Shown here piece after piece: positions 17,348 through 27,933 of a stretch of DNA of 64,000 nucleotides. Numbering within the stretch: the first letter of the stretch is position 1; every line of letters starts with the position of its first letter. The notes under the pieces were generated by a model. That model was not told the origin of the DNA, searched no databases, and saw nothing but the letters and a program-made list of their open reading frames with translations. The position numbers and the translations under genes were made by a program. Source of the stretch: Zobellella iuensis (lineage in GTDB: Bacteria > Pseudomonadota > Gammaproteobacteria > Enterobacterales > Aeromonadaceae); NCBI RefSeq assembly GCF_016746085.1, contig NZ_JAERTZ010000013.1, positions 1 to 64,000 on the forward strand, in the 5' to 3' direction.

Positions 17348-18262
17348 ATGGAAACCCGTGCACATCATGTATTGATCGGGGCTTTTACCCTGGCGCTGGC
17401 CGCGGCCGCGCTGCTGTTCGCGCTCTGGCTGGCCAAGTCCGGCAGCGAGCGTGATGCCCGCCGCTACGACATCCTGTTCCGGGAGCCGGTATCCGGCCTG
17501 TCGGTGGGCAGCGCCGTGCAGTACAGCGGCATCCGGGTGGGGGAGGTGGAAAGCCTGACCCTGGATCCGCAAGATCCCCGCCAGGTCTGGGCCCGGGTAC
17601 GCATCGCCGCTGACGCCCCGGTCAAGACCGACACCCGTGCCCGCCTGGCCCTGGCCAATATCACCGGTGCCGCCAACATAGAGCTGAGCCAGGGCTCGCC
17701 GGAAAGCCCGCTGCTGGCCCGGGGCGACGAGATCCCGGTGATCGTCGCCGAGCCCTCGCCCCTGGCCCGGCTGCGGCTCAACAGCGAAGAACTGCTGCTG
17801 GCCATCACCACCCTGGTGGACAACGCCAACCGTATGCTGTCGCAAGACAACGCCCGCCATCTTGGCCAGGTACTGGCCAACCTGGACGCCACTACCAGCA
17901 CCCTGGCGGCCCAGCAGGACAGCCTGGCCGCCGGCCTGCAGAGCCTGGCCGGGGCCGGCGACCAGCTGCAACGGCTGCTGGCCCGGCTCGATGCCCAGGC
18001 CGGCCGCCACGGCGAGCCGATGCTGGCCAATGCCGCCACCGCCATGGCCAACCTGGAGCGGCTGAGTCGCGGCCTGGACGCCCTGCTGGCCGATAACAGA
18101 CCGGCCCTGGACGGCGGCCTGCAGGGCCTGGCCGAGCTGGGACCGGCTGTCCAGGAGCTGCGCTCTACCCTGATCATCCTGGGCGACATCGCCCGTCGGC
18201 TGGAGCAGGATCCCGCCGGCTATTTGCTTGGCCGCGACGACATCAAGGAGTTTAAGCCATGA
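17348..18262 (+). CDS. MCE-domain (MlaD-like) periplasmic lipid-binding protein
   Basis: A 304-residue protein with one N-terminal membrane anchor (about residues 9-28) and one MCE domain (about 38-120; DILFREPVSGLSVGSAVQYS). A long alanine- and leucine-rich helical tail with coiled-coil character follows. MlaD is only about 160-180 residues; the long tail resembles MCE proteins that build a tube or needle toward the outer membrane. AAGGAG precedes the ATG by 6 bp. The stop overlaps the next start (ATGA). Confidence 0.87.
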   Translation: METRAHHVLIGAFTLALAAAALLFALWLAKSGSERDARRYDILFREPVSGLSVGSAVQYSGIRVGEVESLTLDPQDPRQVWARVRIAADAPVKTDTRARLALANITGAANIELSQGSPESPLLARGDEIPVIVAEPSPLARLRLNSEELLLAITTLVDNANRMLSQDNARHLGQVLANLDATTSTLAAQQDSLAAGLQSLAGAGDQLQRLLARLDAQAGRHGEPMLANAATAMANLERLSRGLDALLADNRPALDGGLQGLAELGPAVQELRSTLIILGDIARRLEQDPAGYLLGRDDIKEFKP

Positions 18263-18852
18263 TCCGGGCCCTGCTTTTGCTGTCCTTGTCCGGCCTGCTG
18301 GGGGCCTGCAGCGTGCTGCCCGAGCCTACTCCCTTGACCCTGTACCGGCTGCCCCCCTCCGGGCAGGTCGCCACCGAGGCCGGGCCGCGGCTGACGGCGC
18401 TGCGGCTGGCCCGCCCCGCCGCCACCGATGCCCTGGGCGGCAATCGCCTGCTGGTGCTGGCGGCGGACCACAGTTACCAGGCCTATCCCCGGGCCCGCTG
18501 GGCCGCGCCGGTGCCGCTGTTGTGGCGGGACTGGCTGCTGGATGCCTTCTGGCGCGACGGCCGGGTGAGCCGGCTCAGCAGCGACGGCGACGGCCTGCAG
18601 GTCGGGCTGGAGCTGGGCGGGGTGCTGCGCGCCCTGAACGTGGAGATGCGGGAGGGCGGCCCGGTGGCGGTGATCCGCTACGACGCCCGGCTGGTGGATA
18701 CCGGCAGCCGGCAGATCCTCGCCAGCCGGCGGTTCGAGGCCGAGGAGCCGATGGCCGGCCCCGCCGAGGCGGAGGCGGTGGCGGCCCTGGGCCGGGCGGC
18801 GAACCGGCTGGCGAGGGCGCTGATCGACTGGAGCCTGGCCGTAGCGCCTTGA
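18259..18852 (+). CDS. ABC-type transport auxiliary lipoprotein (PqiC-like)
   Basis: A 197-residue lipoprotein. The lipobox LLGAC puts the lipidated cysteine at C17. The following sequence (LTLYRLPPSG, later RFEAEEPMAGPAEAEAVAAL) matches the auxiliary-lipoprotein family that includes PqiC. These proteins are thought to sit at the outer membrane and complete an MCE bridge. As last gene of the STAS-permease / ATPase / MCE / lipoprotein operon it fits a full trans-envelope lipid transporter. Substrate and direction of transport are unknown. Confidence 0.82.
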   Translation: MIRALLLLSLSGLLGACSVLPEPTPLTLYRLPPSGQVATEAGPRLTALRLARPAATDALGGNRLLVLAADHSYQAYPRARWAAPVPLLWRDWLLDAFWRDGRVSRLSSDGDGLQVGLELGGVLRALNVEMREGGPVAVIRYDARLVDTGSRQILASRRFEAEEPMAGPAEAEAVAALGRAANRLARALIDWSLAVAP

Positions 18853-18859
18853 TTGCTCC

Positions 18860-19798
18860 TTATTCGGGCGGCAGCGCCGCCAGGGCCTGCCGGGCCCGGG
18901 CCTGGAAGGGGCCGTCCAGCGCGGCGGCCCGGGCCAGGGCCTCGGCGGCGTCCCGCGGTCGGCCCAGGGCGGCCTGGAGTAATCCCAGGTTGAGCCAGGC
19001 CGCGGCCAGTTGCGGATCCTGCCGGGTCGCCTGGCGGAAGGCCGCGATGGCGGCATCGTTGTTCCCGCCGCCATGCTGGGCGTTGCCCTGGGCGAACCAG
19101 CCCGGGGCATAGCCGGGCCAGCGGGCCGTCAGCGCCTGCCAGGCCGGCAGGGCGGCCTCGGGCCCGGCCACCGGTTCGAAGGCGGCGATGCTCTCCGCCG
19201 CCTGGGCCGGCCCCAGGGTCGCCGGCAGGGTGCCGGGCGGCAGGGCCACCATGGCCCAGCGGCCGCTGCGGGCCCAGGTGGCGTCGAACCGGCCCATGGC
19301 GATGGGCTGCCGGGCCTGTTCGCCGCTGTGGTGGATCAGCAGTTGCCGCTCCCGGTCGTAGCCGGTGACCACGGCGTAATGCCACAGGGGCCAGGCGGGC
19401 AGGGACAGGTTCTGCAGCACCACCACCGGGTGGCCGGCGGCCAGCTCGCCGAGCAGGCCGTCGAAGCCGTCCGGCAGGGGGTAGCCGATCCGGCCATGGC
19501 GCCGCACCGTGGCCAGCATTTCCGGTTGCACGCTGCCCTGGCGTCCGGGCAGGAACAGCTGGGGGATCAGCTCGTCGACCCCGACCGGCACGCCGCTGGC
19601 GTTCAGCACCATGGCGAGGGAGGCGGGGCCGCACTGGTAGTCGCGCTGGCCGTGGAAGGGCACGCCGCCGACGTGGGCGCTGGCCGGCAGGGCCCGGGCC
19701 GCCTCGGGGGACAGCGGCGGGGTGCCGGCGCAACCGCTCAGCAGCAACAGCAGCACGCCCGCCAGGCGGGCGTGCCAACGGCTCTGAGGCGCTGTCAT
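18860..19798 (-). CDS. PA2778-type lipoprotein cysteine peptidase (C39-like) with TPR tail
   Basis: A 312-residue lipoprotein; the lipobox LLSGC sets C23 as the lipidated residue. Residues about 45-190 are a papain-fold C39-like peptidase, with the catalytic cysteine in DYQCGPASLAM and histidine in WHYAVVTGY. The C-terminal part (about 225-312) contains tetratricopeptide-like repeats (GYAPGWFAQGNAQ, AAWLNLGLLQAALGRPRDA). This order matches the P. aeruginosa PA2778 family. Its ATG overlaps the stop of the gene upstream (ATGA). It converges on the MCE operon with 7 bp between. The protein it cleaves is unknown. Confidence 0.8.
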   Translation of the reverse strand: MTAPQSRWHARLAGVLLLLLSGCAGTPPLSPEAARALPASAHVGGVPFHGQRDYQCGPASLAMVLNASGVPVGVDELIPQLFLPGRQGSVQPEMLATVRRHGRIGYPLPDGFDGLLGELAAGHPVVVLQNLSLPAWPLWHYAVVTGYDRERQLLIHHSGEQARQPIAMGRFDATWARSGRWAMVALPPGTLPATLGPAQAAESIAAFEPVAGPEAALPAWQALTARWPGYAPGWFAQGNAQHGGGNNDAAIAAFRQATRQDPQLAAAWLNLGLLQAALGRPRDAAEALARAAALDGPFQARARQALAALPPE

Positions 19799-20193
19799 CA
19801 GCGGGTGAAGGGGAAGACCTTGGTCAGCCCCAGCAGATCGGTGACCAGCAGTATGATGAAGACGGTGAGCAGGGCCCCGACCGCGGCGTTGGCACCGGCC
19901 GGCAGGTGGTCCAGTTGATCCGCCATCTGCCGGACTTCCTGATCGGACAGGGCGGCGACCCGGGCTGCCACTTCGGCCGGTTCGACGCCCAGCCCGACCA
20001 ACTGGTCGCGCACCTCGGTGCGGGCCAGCAGCTCGCGGATGCGCTCGCGATCGGCGTTCACCTGCTCGGTGGCCAGCAACTGCTGGGTGGAGACCAGGGC
20101 GACCGGCTGGGCCTGGAGCGTCAGCGGCATGCTGCCCATGAGCAGAGACAGGATCAGTACGGGGTTAATGATTCGGCAGATAGGTTGCAACAT
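19798..20193 (-). CDS. PA2779-type small membrane protein
   Basis: A 131-residue protein with an N-terminal signal or anchor segment, a helical middle part rich in charged residues (TEQVNADRERIRELLARTEV) and a C-terminal membrane helix (GALLTVFIILLVTDLLGL). It corresponds to PA2779, which accompanies PA2778 in Pseudomonas. AGGGAG stands before the ATG at 20193; an upstream in-frame ATG at 20271 would add 26 arginine/proline-rich residues unlike the family. A TATACT-type -10 on this strand lies at 20284-20289. Function unknown; it may be a membrane partner or target of the coupled peptidase. Confidence 0.72.
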   Translation of the reverse strand: MLQPICRIINPVLILSLLMGSMPLTLQAQPVALVSTQQLLATEQVNADRERIRELLARTEVRDQLVGLGVEPAEVAARVAALSDQEVRQMADQLDHLPAGANAAVGALLTVFIILLVTDLLGLTKVFPFTR

Positions 20194-20283
20194 TCTTGTT
20201 CTCCCTGAGGTTGGCGGTGTGAGACGGGTGGGGCGCAAGTGCCGCAATCTCGGTGCTGTGTTCCATGCCATCTCTTAATCGGT

Positions 20284-20289
20284 AGTATA
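20284..20289 (-). promoter_or_regulatory. Candidate -10 box for the PA2779-PA2778 pair; summary of the 20194-20513 gap
   Basis: Reading the minus strand, TATACT lies about 90 bp before the PA2779-type start codon. No good -35 sequence is visible at the usual distance. The rest of the 320-bp gap 20194-20513 holds no supported gene; its only other structure is the inverted repeat TTGTTGCGACAACAA at 20440-20454, ahead of fetA. Confidence 0.35.
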
Positions 20290-20513
20290 GTCTTGCGGGT
20301 GCTCCGGATTCTGATGAATACGATGCGGAAAGCAAGGGGAGCGGAGTGATCCGAGCAGTGTTTCTCCCGTCGGCCAGAGGCCTGCAGACAGGGTTGCACG
20401 GCGGTTTGGCTGCCTGCCATCATGGTTGGGGGACGGATGTTGTTGCGACAACAATGGACATGGCCGCCCTGGCGTGGTGCTGTATCCGAGGTGGTGTGAC
20501 ATGGGGACGGGCG

Positions 20514-21158
20514 GTGGCGGTAGAGCGAAGGGGTTGGAATAATCAGCGGGAAAGCGCAGCGTTACGCTTGGAGGCGTTGGTCGTCGGAGAGCTGGCGCCG
20601 GTCTCCTTGACGGTGGCCCCCGGCGAAATCCTCTGCCTGTCCGGGCCGTCGGGCTCGGGCAAGAGCCGGCTGCTCAGGGCCATCGCCGACCTGGATGCCC
20701 ACGGCGGCGAGGTCTGGCTGGGGAGGCAGCGCCGGTCCGGGGTAAAGGGCCATTGCTGGCGCGGCTGGGTGATGCTGGTACCCGCCGACAGCCAGTGGTG
20801 GGGCGAGCGGGTGGGTGATCACCTGGCACAGGAGCTGGGCGGGCAGTGTGCGGCCCTGGGATTCGAGGCGCCGGTAGCGGACTGGCAGGTCAGCCGGCTG
20901 TCGTCCGGCGAGAAGCAGCGGCTGGCCCTGCTGCGGGCCTGGTCCCGGCAGCCCCGGGCGCTGCTGCTCGACGAGCCCACCGCCAACCTGGATCCAGCAT
21001 TGACCGAGCGGACGGAGGCCTGGATCCGCCATTGGGCCCGGCAGGCCGGCTTGCCGGTGATCTGGATCAGCCACGATCCGGCCCAGATCGCCCGGGTGGC
21101 GGATCGCCACTACCGGATCCGGAACAAGCTGCTGGAGAGTGCCGATGGGGGTGATTGA
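20514..21158 (+). CDS. fetA: ABC transporter ATP-binding protein, FetA (YbbL) type
   Basis: An ATPase of about 214 residues paired with the FetB permease that follows. Walker A GPSGSGKS, signature LSSGEKQRLALLRAW, Walker B LLLDEPTANLDP and H-loop ISHDP are visible. E. coli FetAB is linked to iron homeostasis and peroxide resistance. The start is uncertain: the GTG at 20514 with GGGGACGG upstream puts the domain start where E. coli FetA begins, whereas ATG at 20454 would add 20 residues. The 3' end overlaps fetB by 14 bp. Confidence 0.78.
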   Translation: MAVERRGWNNQRESAALRLEALVVGELAPVSLTVAPGEILCLSGPSGSGKSRLLRAIADLDAHGGEVWLGRQRRSGVKGHCWRGWVMLVPADSQWWGERVGDHLAQELGGQCAALGFEAPVADWQVSRLSSGEKQRLALLRAWSRQPRALLLDEPTANLDPALTERTEAWIRHWARQAGLPVIWISHDPAQIARVADRHYRIRNKLLESADGGD

Positions 21159-21948
21159 ACTGGGCTGGTGGCAACTGGCCCTGGCCGCACTGATGATAGT
21201 GGCCCTGGCCGCCTGCACCTTCGCCGCCCGGCTGGAAGTGGGGCGCAGCCTGCTGGTGGCGGCCCTGCGCACCGTGCTGCAACTGGCCCTGATCGGCCTG
21301 GTGCTGGAGGCGCTGTTCGCCACTTCGGCGCTGCACTGGGTGGCGCTGATGGCCACCGCCATGCTGCTGATCGCCGGGCGGGAGGTGATGGCGCGGCAGA
21401 AACGGCGGCTGACCGGCGTCTGGAGCTTCGGCATCGGCACCCTGGCCATGCTGCTGTCATCGTTCACGGTGACGGTGCTGTCCCTGACCCTGATCATCGG
21501 GCCTGCGCCCTGGTATACCCCCCAGTATGCCATTCCCCTGCTGGGCATGATGCTCGGCAACACCATGACCGGGGTGGCGCTCAGCCTGGACCGGCTGACC
21601 GAGGGGGTCTGGCGTCAGCGGGCGTTGATCGAGGGCCGGCTGATGCTGGGCCAGCGCTGGCAGGAGGCGGTGGGGGATCTGCGGCGGGACGCCATGCGCG
21701 GCGGCCTGATCCCCACCATCAACGGCATGGCGGCGGCCGGCGTGGTCAGCCTGCCGGGCATGATGACCGGCCAGATACTGGCGGGCAGCCCGCCAGCGGT
21801 GGCGGTGAAATACCAGATACTGGTGATGTTCGCCATCACCGCCGCCACCGGCTTCGGCACCCTGCTGGCGGTGACCCTGGCCAGCCGCCGGTTGTTCGAC
21901 GAGCGGGAGCGGCTGCGCCTGGACCGGCTGGCCGCGCCGAAAAAGTGA
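21145..21948 (+). CDS. fetB: ABC transporter permease FetB (YbbM/UPF0014)
   Basis: A 267-residue inner-membrane permease. The UPF0014 signatures are visible in order: PLLGMMLGNTMTGVALSLDR, then AMRGGLIPTINGMAAAGVV, then SLPGMMTGQILAGSPPAVA. These match E. coli FetB. It overlaps fetA and shares its transcript. The ATG at 21145 has GGAG 8 bp upstream; a GTG at 21139 is also in frame. The cyclotransferase gene starts 8 bp after its stop. Confidence 0.85.
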   Translation: MGVIELGWWQLALAALMIVALAACTFAARLEVGRSLLVAALRTVLQLALIGLVLEALFATSALHWVALMATAMLLIAGREVMARQKRRLTGVWSFGIGTLAMLLSSFTVTVLSLTLIIGPAPWYTPQYAIPLLGMMLGNTMTGVALSLDRLTEGVWRQRALIEGRLMLGQRWQEAVGDLRRDAMRGGLIPTINGMAAAGVVSLPGMMTGQILAGSPPAVAVKYQILVMFAITAATGFGTLLAVTLASRRLFDERERLRLDRLAAPKK

Positions 21949-21956
21949 AGGATGCC

Positions 21957-22772
21957 ATGACGCGTGTGATCTTGTTGGTTTGTCTGCTCTGGTGGGGGCC
22001 TGTCCGGGGCATGCCGCCGGTGGAACGGCTGGAGGTCGAGGTACTGGCGGTGTTGCCCCATGATCCCGGCGCCTTTACCCAGGGGCTGCTGCATCACCAG
22101 GGGTACCTGTACGAAAGTACCGGCCTCTATGGGAATTCCAGCCTGCGGGAGGTGGATCCGGCCAGCGGGGAGGTGCTGCGCCAGTTACCGCTGGATCCGG
22201 CTTTCTTCGGGGAAGGGCTGGCCCTGGTCGAGGATAGGCTGATCCAGTTGACCTGGCGTGAGGGATTGGCACTGATCTGGCGACTGGATGACTTCAGGCT
22301 GGTGGGGGCGCACCAATACGGCGGTGAAGGCTGGGGGCTGTGTTTCGATGGGGAGGCGTTATGGATGAGTGACGGCTCGGCCACCCTGTACCAGCGGGAT
22401 GCGCATGATTTTTCGCTGCTGGCAGCCGTCGAGGTGAGCCTGCACGGCCAGCCGATGATGCAACTCAACGAGCTGGCCTGCGTCGGCGACCATGTCTATG
22501 CCAACGTCTGGCGGCGGGACCAGATAGTACGGATCGATAAAAGCACGGGGCGGGTTGACGCCGAGATCGACGCCTCCGCCCTGAACCCGCTCAGCGAGCG
22601 GCCCGGCGGCAGGGAGGCGGTACTGAACGGTATCGCCCATGATCCGGAGCGGGACGAGTTTTATCTTACCGGCAAACTCTGGCCGACCATGTTCCGGGTG
22701 CGATTCGTTCCGCGCCCGGAGTGCGCATCGTTGCACTGTCTGGTTCCCGTCACCATGGCGGCCGGCGACTGA
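21957..22772 (+). CDS. Glutaminyl-peptide cyclotransferase (plant/bacterial type)
   Basis: A 271-residue enzyme that turns N-terminal glutamine of peptides into pyroglutamate. A short hydrophobic N-terminus (VILLVCLLWW) suggests export. The body is a five-bladed propeller family (Glu_cyclase_2), with the hallmark GAFTQGLLHHQGYLYESTG and GNSSLR, the NELACVGDHVYANVW segment and the closing LNGIAHDPERDEFYLTGKLW. It appears to be the third gene of the fetAB transcript. Why it is coupled to an ABC exporter is unknown. Confidence 0.85.
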   Translation: MTRVILLVCLLWWGPVRGMPPVERLEVEVLAVLPHDPGAFTQGLLHHQGYLYESTGLYGNSSLREVDPASGEVLRQLPLDPAFFGEGLALVEDRLIQLTWREGLALIWRLDDFRLVGAHQYGGEGWGLCFDGEALWMSDGSATLYQRDAHDFSLLAAVEVSLHGQPMMQLNELACVGDHVYANVWRRDQIVRIDKSTGRVDAEIDASALNPLSERPGGREAVLNGIAHDPERDEFYLTGKLWPTMFRVRFVPRPECASLHCLVPVTMAAGD

Positions 22773-22784
22773 GCCGCCCTTTCT

Positions 22785-25613
<2,829 letters not shown>

Positions 25614-25647
25614 CTGCAGCATGACCTTGGTGTAAATTCGACCGGCT

Positions 25648-25676
25648 AGTATGGCACTGGATGAATAGACAGCCAA
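25648..25676 (-). promoter_or_regulatory. uvrA promoter with embedded LexA box
   Basis: On the minus strand TTGGCT (25671-25676) and CATACT (25648-25653) are 17 bp apart. Between and overlapping them lies CTGGATGAATAGACAG (25657-25672), which fits the SOS box pattern CTG-N10-CAG. LexA bound here would cover the spacer and touch the -35 element. Confidence 0.8.
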
Positions 25677-25758
25677 GGGGACAATAAGGATTAATCTTGA
25701 CAGCGCCTCCGTGCTAAACTAGCCGCCTTTTGATGGTCTTGATGGCGGAAGGATATTC

Positions 25759-27132
25759 ATGAGCGACGAGCAAGGCTTCAGCCCCGGCGAGCGGCGGGCC
25801 TCGTTGACCCTGGCGAGCATTTTCGGCATGCGGATGCTGGGTTTGTTTATGATCATGCCGGTATTTGCGCTCTATGGTCAGGATTTGATCGGCTTTTCGC
25901 CGTTATGGGTGGGTATCGTCATCGGTGCCTACGGCCTGACCCAGGCCGTGCTGCAGATCCCCGCCGGCTGGCTGTCGGACCGTATCGGCCGCAAGCCGGT
26001 GATCTACGCCGGCCTGGGGCTGTTCGCGCTCGGCTCTGTGGTGGCGGCCCTGTCCGAGTCGGTCTACGGCGTGGCCGCCGGCCGGGTATTGCAGGGCAGC
26101 GGCGCCATCGCCGGCGCCATACTGGCGCTGGCCGCCGATGTTACCCGGGAAGAGCACCGTACCAAGGCGATGGCCATCATCGGCGTCTGCATCGGCATTT
26201 CCTTCGCCGTGGCTATGGTGGCCGGTCCCCTGCTGGCGGCGCTGTTCGGTCTGTCCGGGGTGTTCTGGACCACGGCGCTGCTGGCGCTGGCGGGCATGGG
26301 CATGGTGCGTTTCCTGCTGCCCGAGCCCGTTCATCGCGGCCAGATCCGGGATGTGACCGCGGCGCCCGAGCTGTTCGGCCGGCTGCTGAAAGACCGGCAA
26401 CTGCTGAGGCTGGACTTCGGCATACTGCTGCTGCATATGACGCTCACCGCGGTGTTCGTGGCCTTTCCGCTCACCCTGCTCGATGCCGGGCTGGCGGCGG
26501 AGCGCCATTGGTGGCTGTATTTGCCGACCCTGCTGCTGTCGTTCGTGCTGATCATCCCCTTCCTGATCCTGGGGGCCCGGCGCAATATGAACAAACAGCT
26601 GTTCCAGGCTTCCATTTTGGTGATGATGGTGGCGCTGGTGCTGATGGCGGTGGGCCAGGGACAACTGTGGCTGCTGGCCCTGGCCATGTTGCTCTATTTT
26701 ACCGCCTTCAACTTTATGGAAGCCTCGTTGCCGGCTTTTTTGTCGATGCTGGCACCGGCGGGGGCCAAGGGCACCGCCATGGGCATCTATTCCACCAGCC
26801 AGTTCTTCGGTGCCTTTCTGGGCGGTGTGCTGGGCGGCTTGCTGTTCCAGCAACTGGGTGGGCCCGGGGTGTTTCTATTGGTTGCGATCAGCATGGCATT
26901 CTGGTTCTGGCTGGCGGCGGGCATGGCCAATGTCAGCCAGGTGCGGTCTCATATCCTGTCCATCGGTGTTAATATAGAAAGCAAGGATGCCCGCGAACTG
27001 CTGTTGCAGCGGCTGATGGCCCTGCCCGGCGTGCATGAAGCCCTGATTATCCCCGAGGAAGGGGCCGCCTACCTGAAGGTGGACGGGAAAATTTTTGAAC
27101 TGGATCAGGCCCGGCGCCTGATCAACTTGTGA
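25759..27132 (+). CDS. yajR: MFS transporter YajR with C-terminal YAM domain
   Basis: A 12-helix major-facilitator inner-membrane protein, 457 residues. Motif A is [16 protein letters not shown]. The opening [19 protein letters not shown], the segment [20 protein letters not shown] and [20 protein letters not shown] follow E. coli YajR (454 residues). The last about 65 residues (from [12 protein letters not shown] to the end) form a small ferredoxin-like cytosolic domain, the YAM domain that marks YajR. Substrate is not established. An extended -10 (TGCTAAACT, 25712-25720) lies upstream. ssb follows 14 bp after the stop. Confidence 0.85.
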   Translation: MSDEQGFSPGERRASLTLASIFGMRMLGLFMIMPVFALYGQDLIGFSPLWVGIVIGAYGLTQAVLQIPAGWLSDRIGRKPVIYAGLGLFALGSVVAALSESVYGVAAGRVLQGSGAIAGAILALAADVTREEHRTKAMAIIGVCIGISFAVAMVAGPLLAALFGLSGVFWTTALLALAGMGMVRFLLPEPVHRGQIRDVTAAPELFGRLLKDRQLLRLDFGILLLHMTLTAVFVAFPLTLLDAGLAAERHWWLYLPTLLLSFVLIIPFLILGARRNMNKQLFQASILVMMVALVLMAVGQGQLWLLALAMLLYFTAFNFMEASLPAFLSMLAPAGAKGTAMGIYSTSQFFGAFLGGVLGGLLFQQLGGPGVFLLVAISMAFWFWLAAGMANVSQVRSHILSIGVNIESKDARELLLQRLMALPGVHEALIIPEEGAAYLKVDGKIFELDQARRLINL

Positions 27133-27146
27133 GTACGGAGCGAGTT

Positions 27147-27713
27147 ATGGCCAATAGAGGCATCAATAAAGTCATACTGATCGGCCACCTGGGCCAGGAT
27201 CCCGAAGTGCGTTATATGCCCAACGGCAATGCGGTGGCCAATATTACCCTGGCCACCAGCGAGACCTGGCGCGACAAGCAGACCGGCGAACAGAAGGAAC
27301 GTACCGAGTGGCACCGGGTGGTGTTCTTCGGCAAGTTGGCGGAGATCGCCGGCGAATACCTGCGCAAGGGTTCCCAAGTATATGTGGAAGGCCGGCTGCA
27401 GACCCGCAAATGGCAGGATCAGGGCGGCCAGGACCGCTACACCACCGAAGTGGTGGTGGACATGGGCGGCGTGATGCAGATGCTGGGCGGCCGGCCTCAG
27501 GGAGCTCCCCAGGGCGGCGGCCAGGGCGGTTGGAACCAGGGGCAGCCCGCCGGTGGTCAGGGCGGTCAGGGCAATTGGGGCCAGCAGGGTGGTCAGCCCC
27601 AGGGCCAGCCCCAATACGGCCAGCAGAGCCCGCAGCCGGCCAGCAAGCCGCAGAGCCAGCCGCCGGTATACAACGAACCGCCGATGGACTTCGATGACGA
27701 TATTCCGTTCTAG
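27147..27713 (+). CDS. ssb: Single-stranded DNA-binding protein
   Basis: A 188-residue SSB. The OB fold occupies about residues 1-110 ([40 protein letters not shown]). A glycine/glutamine-rich linker follows, then the acidic tip MDFDDDIPF that recruits partner proteins. GGAG lies 6 bp before the ATG. In E. coli ssb is directly divergent from uvrA; here yajR is inserted between them and is co-directional with ssb, so ssb may be read partly from the yajR promoter. Confidence 0.97.
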   Translation: MANRGINKVILIGHLGQDPEVRYMPNGNAVANITLATSETWRDKQTGEQKERTEWHRVVFFGKLAEIAGEYLRKGSQVYVEGRLQTRKWQDQGGQDRYTTEVVVDMGGVMQMLGGRPQGAPQGGGQGGWNQGQPAGGQGGQGNWGQQGGQPQGQPQYGQQSPQPASKPQSQPPVYNEPPMDFDDDIPF

Positions 27714-27752
27714 CGTTCAGCTGAGACATGAAGTGTAAATTTTTTATTTAAT

Positions 27753-27780
27753 GCCCTGTTTTTACAGGGCTTTTTATTTT
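27753..27780 (+). terminator. Intrinsic terminator after ssb
   Basis: GCCCTG (27753-27758) pairs with CAGGGC (27765-27770) around TTTTTA, followed by TTTTTATTTT. Confidence 0.9.
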
Positions 27781-27933
27781 CTGCCGGCGTCACTTTGGAT
27801 CTTCGTGAGTCTTGTCTTTCGGGGTGGGCTACGATAATGGAAAACTCCTGTTGTATCTCCGCCCCAGTGTCTGCGATAACAACGGCATAATAAGGAAAAA
27901 ACCGGGTCATCCGGACTTTATCAGGGATCAGGA

